Positions 49,900 through 61,000 of a stretch of DNA of 64,000 bases are shown piece by piece. Position numbers and translations under genes: made by a program. The stretch is from Sipunculus nudus. Its lineage: Eukaryota; Annelida; Sipuncula; Golfingiida; Sipunculidae. The notes under the pieces are model-generated. The model ran no database searches, had not been told where the DNA came from, and saw nothing but the letters and a program-made list of their open reading frames with translations. How positions within the stretch are numbered: position 1 is the stretch's first letter; the number at the start of each line of letters is the position of its first letter. The stretch is from assembly GCA_026874595.1 (NCBI GenBank), contig CM049314.1, positions 33,242,229 to 33,306,228 on the forward strand, given 5' to 3'.

Positions 49900-51709
49900 T
49901 TTTGGTATATGATTAGGGTAGTTGAAAATCAAGGGCTGTCAAGTGATAATGGAGAGACACATGCACATACTGTATAACCCTCCCAGTGAAAACCAATCCT
50001 TTAAACTCTAGTATTGAAGGTAGAAAAAGCATTATTGGTATTTCAAGTGCCAAGAGGCATTGAGTGCACTCTGTGTTGCCATGTTTTTATCTGCACATGG
50101 AATGACCAGCTGAAATAGAGAGTTGTGTTCTTATCGTATTTGTCTTGTCATGATTTGTAAAGTTTGTTTGTGTTGTTTAATGATACTGCAGTGTAACAAG
50201 GCATTTCTTTCTACACTGTATCAGTTATACTGATAAGGTGAGGTTTTGATATATTGACTGACCTAGGCTGGCTTTGAACTATTCATTGTACCAGATAAAT
50301 TGCCATTTGAAGAGTAGTTAATTTATATTTTATTTGTATATATTCAACTGAAGTCACAGTAAAACTTAAATAGTGCAGCAACTGAACAGTCACTAAATAT
50401 ACTACCAATATATACTCTGATGAAATGATTTCAATGGATATCCTATGATTATGAGTTCCAATTAATTGCCTTAAATGCCTCTGGCACTGGCATATGAGGA
50501 ATATGTTTCTATGTATTAATGAAACTGGATAGAAATATTGACTACTATAATATCTTGTTTGAGTTTGATTCTTAGCTAAATGCACACATATTTAATGTGG
50601 TCAGAGGTCACTAGACCTTAAAAAATTGGTGGTGGCACCGTGATTTGATGGATTTTTATGAAACTCCCTAAACATATATACCAATAAAGTGTCTCCCCTG
50701 ATTTTCCTGGCTAAATTTACACATTTTATGAGGTCAGAGGTCAGGAGACATATGATGGGCATATTATTCACTCTTGGTATGCTGTTCTGTGATTATTTGC
50801 CTGTAAACATGATCACCATTATTTGAAAGTTTTCAGAAAAATGTTCATGGCAGTTCAAATATTCTAATTACAATGCTGCTGTACTATACTTTATAAAAAA
50901 ATAAATGCTACTTTTTCCTAAATGTTGAGATGTTAATTAATACTTTAATATTTTTCCTTTTGCTCAACTTATCATCTTCAAGATAGTGAGTGCAGGCTGT
51001 TTTCATTAGCTGGTGAGAGAAACAAATATACCCCTGTCAAACTTATATAATAATGACATTTTATGGAGCAAAGATATATATAACATCACATGAAATATTG
51101 TGAGCTATTCTTCTTCATGCAGTTCAGCCACTGGTAAATACTTTTTTTTACACACCAATCAGTGGGGTTACCGTTTATGTACCTTTCCCAAAGGTGTATG
51201 TGTACACATTTAATCAGCTGAGATATTCACCTGGCTGGACTCAAAACCTTAAGGATTAAGCCCACGTGAATGTATGTATGTGTAAAGTGCATTGTACTTA
51301 CTGCGGATAAAACCTGTCGAGTATTTATATTGGCGAATCCTTGTCTGAAATTGAAAGTGAAGCATAAGCTTCTTATTTGGGAAGGAATTTCACACATACA
51401 GGGATAATATTCAACGATGTAACCAAGTAGGTTTCACATTTCATTGACAAATAGGTTTTATTTCTCTACAAAATGATTTATATATATAAATCTATTATCT
51501 ATTATCCTAAGTCATTTCCAGTGCTTGTAGTATAGTGCTAAATACAGCTAGGGTGGAGCAGATTAATTACCTCAGTGTCAAGCACTTTGGAGCATATTGT
51601 TATTACCCCCAAGTTTCACACCAGTGTAGTGGATGGTATCAACACCTATGGGATCATTAGATCATCTGATGAAACTTTAGCACCATACAGCACGCACTTG
51701 AACTAAGGA

Positions 51710-51748
<39 letters not shown>

Positions 51749-51893
51749 TACATATATACATATATACATATTGTTAAGAAATAAAACCTACATATTATAT
51801 GTGAGCGTGTATTTAACCACATATATATTTGCATGAGGCTTGTAAACATTACTTGTTTATTTAAATTGTTCCGGTATGTGTATTGATTTTTTT
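49900..51893. other. Intergenic / 5' intron stretch upstream of the GDPD gene
   Basis: I see no coding exon. (TA)n lies at 51713-51742, followed by TACATA repeats to 51770. It ends with a pyrimidine tract and AG at 51894-51895, so at least its right part is intron. Confidence 0.45.
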
Positions 51894-51895
51894 AG

Positions 51896-52030
51896 GTATA
51901 TTAACGTGTCGCCATGGTAACTCATACACAATTACAACAATATCAGAGACGGCATGGCATGGTGTGTCTCACGGGACTCCTGGGATGTCGATGGCACCGA
52001 TACAAACAGTCCACAAGAGACTCCAGAAAG
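51896..52030 (+). CDS. GDPD5: GDPD gene, first coding exon (with 5' UTR 51896-51913)
   Basis: A TTTTTTTAG acceptor precedes 51896, so a noncoding exon lies upstream. Coding starts at 51914 and ends at GAAAG|GTAGGG, phase 0, residues 1-39. The motif CLTGLLGCRWHRY (18-30) is the conserved cytosolic head of the family. Confidence 0.93.
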
Positions 52031-55000
52031 GTAGGGCAGCATGACTATATGAGACACACATATTTAATGTATAGAGCATTGAACCTCAAGATCATTTGAA
52101 GAGCCTTGTATAGAGCATTGGACTTTGAACCTCAACATAATTGGATTTAAAGTGGCCTGTTCCAAAATCTTATGTCTATTCCCTAAAGATAATCCCTAAA
52201 CCTGTTATAAAAATAGGGCAGAGAATGCCAATCCTACCCTAAATAGGCTGTTCCATTTTGTACATACATGTTTATATAATATAATGGGGGCTTGCCAAAA
52301 TAATCCAAACATTCTATAAGGAAATCTGTTGGCAAGTGAAAGGTACCATAGTTATTCAGAAGGCATTTTGCAACTCCTGACCTTTCACATATGCATCCAA
52401 TCACCTTCACATCTTCACGTTTAGTCAACATAGGTGATGTACTAAGTTTGCTAACAGCTAATGGATAAACAAGCTCATACATCCATCACAGAGGCATTAA
52501 AAGAACCTTTCCTAGCTGTTATTCATTAAAGGGACCCGATCATCTAATTGACCTTTATAAACTGAAGGTAATCCCTTGGAGCTTTAATAAAAAAAGGCCA
52601 GAAGACATGGATATCACTGCACACACATGCTGCTTGTGTTGTTTATATCAACTTCTTTTTAATATGGGCACCAACGAAAATAATAAAAAAAAATTAAACA
52701 AGGCCATCTGGAAGCAAGTCAGATAAGCCAGAGCTTTGCAAATGGCCATTTTTAATAAGTTACTTTTCTACCTCTGCATATATGCAACCTAACACCTCAG
52801 GTAACGTATTTCTCATTTGTCAAAATTGCCGTGTTTACACATGTTGTTACAACATGTTGTTGATAAACAAGTTCATAAACAGCGAAACCTGTCTAAAGCG
52901 GACAGTCAAGGGACTCAATAATTTTGTCATTAATAGTGAGGTGTCCTTATTAGGCAGGTTGACATTGGTTGATAACTGAGGGATTATAAATAAAGACAAC
53001 GAACAAGGTTTCATGTACATGTACAACTGATCATGCACACATCATGCATTCAATAGTCATATACAAACTGTGATTACTTTAACTTATCTCAAGCAGTAAA
53101 CAATATGAGGAGAAGGTTCTAAGAAATCATCCGTAAAAACAATGTTTATAAATTCTTCTGCAAGTGCGCGTACGCTCTTTTACGCAGATTCACTCAGTCC
53201 AACAAGCTCGAGTTTTTCAGATAGCGTTAGCGCCCGCCTGAAGTATGCGTGGTGCTACCTGGCGGCATTGTTTAAACCATCCTGTATAGCTGCCCCAATG
53301 TGATAATCTCAAAAATAATGACGACGTTGATAATGTGAAGATTGTAATGGCTACGAACTTGGGAACATTCTTTTTTTATAGGTGAATGTAGCTTTAGCCT
53401 TAAATAAACTTTCTTTGATGTTGATTGTTTGGTTTGATTTGCTTTGATGTTGATGGCACCCGAGATTAAACGAACCCCGAGGAGCTTGTGCACGGCGGCA
53501 CGATATGCATAACTACGGAGCGAGCACATGGTTGACACTGAGCAGATCGGTTTGAGATATATTGAGCAAAACTGATTAATTTATATCAAACAGCCTGCTA
53601 CAACAAAGAGGCTAGTTTACAGTAAGATACTGCGTGGTGAGATCAGGGACGCATGGGTAATCGACAGCCGTTCAATGAATTTAATGACCCTGCGGTTGAG
53701 CAAATAACATGCAGCTTCGCAACGTGTGAATGATCAACCGTGAAATAAAGTGACAGGATGTTTACCGCTTCACCCTTGCCATGTTTATCTTATGAGCACA
53801 TCACAGCGTGACATGAGCACGTACGTGCATTAAAGTAACTACTGGGGAATGCTCAATCCTTTTTGTTCTAGTACCTGGAACAACAGTAACGGTGGCCCTT
53901 GATTTTGTCTGGGGCGAGTGATCAGAGTCGGTCGGAGATGGCGTATCGTGTCCGTATTTGTCAGGTTCATTTACTCTTAGAATGTTAGTTTGAGTTGAAA
54001 TCTGCTGTTCGTTGTCCGCAGTAGTGAGGTGTCCGCCTTATAGAGGTCTGCTTATACATAACAAATAGGAAATTTTGAAAGGACTTAACTATATTGTCCT
54101 TTATAGCCAGTTGTCCACCTTAGTGAGGTGTCCATTAGACCAGTTTTCACTGTACATCCTACACGAAGATGTTGTAAGAACTTCTCACAACAAAAATTAC
54201 CCTTAAATTCCCTAGAGGAAGCAAGAAATCACATAAGTGCTTTTTCCAAAGATAGATGAATGGGCACCTTTTATATGTACCTATTGTAAGCTAGAAATCA
54301 CATAAATTCCACAGATAAAGCGAGTGAATAGATGGCTTAAAACCAGCCAGAGTGTATCAAGGGTTAACATCTAGGGCTCTCTCAGATGTGGCTTAGGTCA
54401 ATTACACTGAAGTAGATCTTATGTTGTGAAATTCAAAGTGTAGCCTGTATGGTTAAATACAGAAACTTTGAATACACTAAATCAGAAGTAAATTCTTAAA
54501 TATATGTCAAATTATAATTTAAGTACTAACTCTTTTCTATTTAAATTTCACTGTTATATATCCACTTTCAGCCAGTAAATAGGTACACTTGAGGGAGATA
54601 ACTAAAAAGACATATTTATAATTTAAGAAATATAAATTATTATTGATTTATATTTGAAACATGATGTATTCACAACTTGACACTTAAAAACACATCTTAT
54701 TTGTGTCTAATTTCTCATTGTCATGATATGGTAAGTAAGATTATTGTATCCCCAGACAAAGTCGGGATACTATGGTTTCACGACGGTCCCGCCGCCGCCA
54801 GAGAAAAACCTTGTGAGCGGGATAACTCAAAAAATATTTCACTGATCTTTTTCAAACTTTACATTTGTATAGATATAGGTAAGGGGACGAAGCCTATTTA
54901 AAATGGGGTCATGACCTATGCTAGAAGAGTGACCTTGACCTTGAATAGGTCCATTTTTGCTGAAAATCACACAAATTCTTAAATATCTCAAGTAAGCTTG

Positions 55001-58000
55001 CATGGACTGGTCCAAAAATCAAGGTGACCAAAGATCTTGGATAGCCTTGTGATATACCAGAAACTGGTGGCGCCACCTATTATCCTTTTCTTGTTTTTAC
55101 GCCTTTTAATACCCCCATAATTGCCACTTGACAGTACTGTAAGCATTATAAGTCAAAAACTAATGGACAGATTTCTTTCATATTATGCACATGTAGAGAG
55201 ATGGGTTATGGGATGAGGTCTATTAACATTTGGGTCATGACCTTTACCATAAGAGTGGCCTTGACCTTTAATGTGTCCATATTTGGTGAAAATCACACAC
55301 CTCTTATGATATCTCCAGTGTTGATAGCCATATGGATTTCAAATGTGACTTATGTATGGCCCACCTATAAAGTAAGAACCCTATAGGTTCTAGGGTCATG
55401 AGGTCAAAGGTCAAGGTCACTGGACTTGCATCTTAAAAGATAATGTGGATGCATTTTAAGCCAAACTTTCATCCCAGGTCTTCCATCTTGAATATATAGC
55501 TCACTTGCCAATAGTGGATGATCCATATCAATTTTGGGGTCACAAGGTCAAAGGTCAAGGCCACAGGAGCTATCTGTCAAAAAATTAGTTTCTGGATGAT
55601 AATTCCTGCTTTTATTGATGTATTGTTTCAAACTTGACTTATATATGTCCCATTGAAAAAGCAAGACTCCAATTGATTTTTAGGGTCATGAGGTCAAAGG
55701 TCAAGGTAGCAGGACATATCTTTAAAAAGATTGTGGATGCATTTTCAGTCAAACATTTCATCACAGACCTTTCATATTGCACATATAGTTCATCTGCCAA
55801 TAGAGGAAGACCCCTATCAATTTTGAGGTCACAAGGTTAAAGGTGAAGGTCACAGGAGCCATCTGTCAAAAAATTAGTTTCTGGATGATAATTCCTGCTT
55901 TTATTGATGTATAGATTTCAAACTTGACTAATATATGTCCCATTGAAAAAGCAAGACCCCAATTGATTTTGGGGTCATGAGGTCAAAGGTCAAGGTCACA
56001 GGACCAACATCTTCAAAAAGATTGTGGATTGATAGATGGAAGAAACAATAATTGCTTGCCAAGTGTCAGTATATGCTGCTAAAAATGGGGCCCTATTCTT
56101 AAAGGGGGGGGGGGGGGCATACTATGTCTGAGGATACTCTGGCACCTGCGGTGCCAAGAAATATCTAGTTTATTCATGGATCTTACATCTTTTATTGTCA
56201 ATCAGGTTTAAATTTGTGCATTCTTCTGTTCAGTCTTTCATTTTGTAATGAAAAAAGTAATATCTTCAGGAACATGAATTCTGGTAAGCAGCCCTATATT
56301 TAGTACTATTTCTATGTAATGATGAAATTCACGTTCATGTTTCTGTTACAGAGAGATCTGGCGTGGTTTATCTTTCTCATCCTGGTCTTCTCGTACACAG
56401 CAATATGGTTCTACACGTGGATGGTGGGGCAGAACGACTCTGATAAAATGAACTGGTCAGCTTTTTGTTATACTCATATCATTTAATAAACCTTACCTTA
56501 AATATAGTTTTGTAGTCTTCCTCAAAATCAATTTATAATGTATGGCCAAAAAATAAAAAGTATGGTTCCCACACACTGTCCGCGTCATTTTTAACCCCTG
56601 CCTCAAAAATTTTGATTTTCATCTTTAAAGAATATAAAAAATACAATTTTGTTCAGATTTCCTTTGTAATGAAGTGCTTTTACCTGTTTAGCAAACACAT
56701 TCTGTTATTTTCATGCTTTTCCCTGATCATATGATATTTTTATTGAAACATACAAAAAGAGGTAAAATGTAAAATATGGTCGTGCCCACTTTGATTTATG
56801 AAAAAAAGTGTCTGAGAACCATACCTTTTTTTCCTGATGGTATTTGATAATATATTTCAATTTTTCAATACTGGGTTGAGAAATATTTACTTGATCTTCT
56901 AATGCTGGTGCAACATGTATTAAGGTTCCTATATTCCACATTCCTACAAATAATGGTCAATCAATATATGACTCAGATATGTTTCAAATACAGCAAACTC
57001 ATGCATTTTAGTTTTTTATGATCAGTCATATTTTGTGTGCCATTGTCCATAAATTAGAGAAAAATAAAGAGTGAACATGTATAAAGAAAATTACCATATT
57101 ACTTAGCCAGGTATTCTGATATGATACCAAACTATTGCCCATCTCTACTTAGATAGAAGATATGGTTTTCCTATCACACGGTAACATTTGATTCTCCAGT
57201 CTCAGTGACATTCTGATATAAGTCTTAATTTAGTCCATTTAAGGACACTTAAGGAAGGTTTCATTGAGAAAATGAGATCCTTTATATCATTTGTGCTGCA
57301 GTATTTGAATATGTCTTATGCCTATTGGAAACTGAGTGAATTTTAACAAATCCTTTTATTTTCTAAGTTCATACAATCCAGCTGGAAGGAGTGGCTGCTG
57401 AAATGTTATCATACATCATGACAAGTTGTTTTTGTTTATTCCCTAGTGTTTTGCTGCTAATAAGGATGAAAACGTTTTTGCAACATGTACTGGTAATGTA
57501 AATGCAGAATAACAAGATATAAACAGGTGTCCATGCAAATATTAATTATTAAAGGAACAGAAAGTCAAGAAGTTTGTGATGCTGATGTTTTAGTTTGCTC
57601 TGTGAACTTATGAGCTGGCGCAGCGTCCGCTGTCCACCATCCACTATCTGTTACCAAATATCTCAGCATCCGCTGCAGCTATCATCATGAAACTTTGTAG
57701 ACTTATTTATCTTGATTAATTTGTAAAAGCAAGTTTTTGGTGGTGCTGCCTTTGTTGACCTACTTTTTGCAGGCCGTAATGGTCTGTTCTGCTTTTTCCA
57801 AGATATGTCAGAAACTATAAATATTTTGGCTTTCATATCAAAATAAAAAGCTCCTTCAAGGAAGGGGAATAAAATGACTATAAATTCAGTCAAATTATTT
57901 ACAAAATGGCATCTATACAGAACTTCAAATATTCTTGTTCATCTTTTTTGTAACATTTTTAGTTTGATCACTCTGTAAACTTGTGCAATGGCACAGTGTC

Positions 58001-61000
58001 CACTGGGAAATGCAAGAATGGTATTTTGTATTCATTCATTTTTTTTTATTTCTTAATCACCCACCATCATGCACAGTAATTCACAGAGTGAACATTAAAC
58101 CCCATCGGTCTCTTGTTTATTGTTATCATAGATTAAATTTTTTTTTTCAGGTTCATCTACAGTAAGACCAGGTCATGGTTCCAGTATCACTTGCTGGTCG
58201 TCATACTGACTGGGCTCACCTTCAGCTATTTATTAATCTTAGTGGTTAGTACTCTTCTTCACCTCTAGGGGGCAGGACTGCACAGTGGCTTTACCCCTCC
58301 CCCCCCCCCCCCCACCATATGAAATTCAATCTGGTTCTTTCCAGTTACATGGAACTTAAATACGTTCTAACCAGTATCCAATTAACCAATTCAACTTTGT
58401 TCTCCTCCCCTGTTCTGTAAATTCCCTGTATTATATATATATTATATATAATCCCTGTGTTTATATAATGTACCAAGTTTACAAGAGTGGGATAGGGAAA
58501 CCAAAGCTGTGACTTTTCTCATGAATATTAATATAACCCTGTTACCTTAACAGTATTAATTAGCTATGTAATTTTTAATCAGTTTTTTTCTTTTTTTCTT
58601 TTTCTTTAATGTTCTCTGTGGACATATAGCGATGTTATATCAAAGAATTTTGTAATGTTTAAATGATTTTAAAGTCTTACTTATTTAACCCCTTGCATTA
58701 TGTTTTAGTCTGTGTAATACATTGTAATACTGTGATTGATAAGTCTGCTTTTCTCTATTTCCTTCCAGATTTTAGTATTGTGCATCTTATTTGGTTCCAA
58801 TTTTCTCCATTTTCTTCCAGATTTTAGGATTGTGCCATGCGGGTCATGGACATCAAATATACATTCACTGGGTTCACCGGTTGCTATTGGTGGTCATGTT
58901 GGTGTTCTGCGTCATCGCTACTATCGGTGTGTCCATGTTTTGGCGGGAGGGTTGGGTACTTGCCAGGATATCATTACATGTAAGTACATGAGCGCCACCT
59001 TGTGTGTGCCCTCAGAACTAAGAATCAGGTCAAAGGTGAACCTCTGTAGACAGGATTAACAAGGTTAAAAAATAAAAGTATAGATAAAGTAAAAAAAAAA
59101 TGTGATTAATCTATTTCCATGTTTCACCAAATCCCAGATTAATGACTCATTGTGCAAAAAAATGTTTAAATGTGTATTACAATTTTACATATCTTATATT
59201 GATAGTTAAAAAAGTTAAATCATGAATATCAAGTTAACCATACCATTTATCACAACTAAATGAACATTATATGTATTTTAATGTTCACCATTTTATTTCA
59301 TATAACCGGTCCTTTCCTAAAGGTCATGAATTCAGGTTATTTATACCATCACTCACAACTTAATTAATATATCAAGTATTAACATACTTTGTATATTCTT
59401 TCAGATAACGGGTCCTTTCCTGCAGATAGGTTTTGTGATATTTGCCACTGGGTTGTCCTGGTTGATAGCAGCACAGCTGGTCACAATGCCCAGCACAGGT
59501 ATGTATTTCTGTACGGCATAATAGTATATAAGAGTCAAACACTAAAACAATGAGTGAGGACACATAAATTTAGGAAAAGCAATGGCATTCAGAATTAAGA
59601 CAAAAACCATCTGTGGCTCAGGGGTAGAGCACAGGACTCAGAGCCGGGAGATCATGAGTTCAAAGCTGAGGCAGTGGGATTTTTCATGGTCACCCCCCAC
59701 CTAGGGTGAGCACTCTGTGTGGTTATTGGGAAGGCCTAGCCTAATGGTCAAGTTTCACAAACTAGTACGTCTTTTAAAGGTTCCCTGGTGGTATGACCTA
59801 GCAATGAGGATGATTACACACACAGGGTCCGCAGGTGTAGAAGTCACCAGGCCTGGTTAACACCAGGATATAAAATGAGTGGAAGAGTGTGATATTGCCC
59901 CTTGTAGTTCAAAACTTGAATAGAATTCTGTAGATGTGCATTAACTTTGTTAAGCTAACATTAAGCTAACATTAAAAATCCTCTAAAAAAAGGGAAAAAA
60001 GGCAGAAAAATAAAATTTGGTGCTTAATCTCAGGCCACACTGTAGTGTCCAGAAAATTTGATGGGTCTAAAATGTTGAGGTTTGACATGAAACACTATTC
60101 ATTCGGTTAAAAATAACGTGGATTAATTGTTCCTCGATATGCCTCTCATTAAAATTAATCTGATTCAGAGAGTTGACATGGCAGTTCGTGTTACTCATGA
60201 TGTTCAGCTTCAGTGATTCTCAAAATTATACAACTGCATAAGTGATTATTATAACATGGTTAATAAGTCAGTGCCAAGTTTACAACGTTCCAGTGTTATT
60301 TACTGATTTTATAACTTGATTACTTTACTAATGATAGATAAATTGTTCATTGCTATCTAGGATGGTAGACGTTAATGTGACCCTACACAATGTCATTACT
60401 CTGTGCATATGTAGGGACAACCGTCCCTTTCTCTTTTAAAACTGCTATTATAAAGTGTATGATCATAGGTTTTTAATTTCATGGGAAAAGTTGCCTAGAA
60501 ATTCCAGAAATATAAAACACCACAAACAAGTCAGAATCCTGAGTATTCAGCAATTTTCATATTAATAATTCAAATGGTGTGTAGCCATGGCAGAAAGGCA
60601 CATATTGGGCTGCCCTTCCCTTCTCCATTACCCTTTCTGTAAAAGGGTTCTCTGGGATGTGCACAGAGCAAAGATTTGTAATCACACCAGTGAGAGCAGG
60701 GTATCACATGGTGCATCCAGCTCCAAAGTTTTAATAATGCAACACCTGCTGTCATTGGTCTGAATACACTGGATCTGGCACATGGCCAAAAATTGGGCCA
60801 ATGAGAGCGGGTGTCCTATGCCCTATGATTCCTATGAAAATAACAGTATGAGCATCAGTTATAATAATAGTCCCTCTTTTCAGGTTGGAGAATATTCTGG
60901 TCAGTGGTGTTTGTTGCAAGCATGATATTTTTATATTGCTCACCCCTGCTAATAAAGTCACCGTGTGTTGTTGAACGTGATGGCTTACCTCCAAAACCCA

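Noticed and set aside
58736-59059. 107-codon frame over exon 4
   Set aside because: Shadow frame created by the duplicated acceptor region; the phase-consistent reading of exon 4 matches the GDPD family instead.
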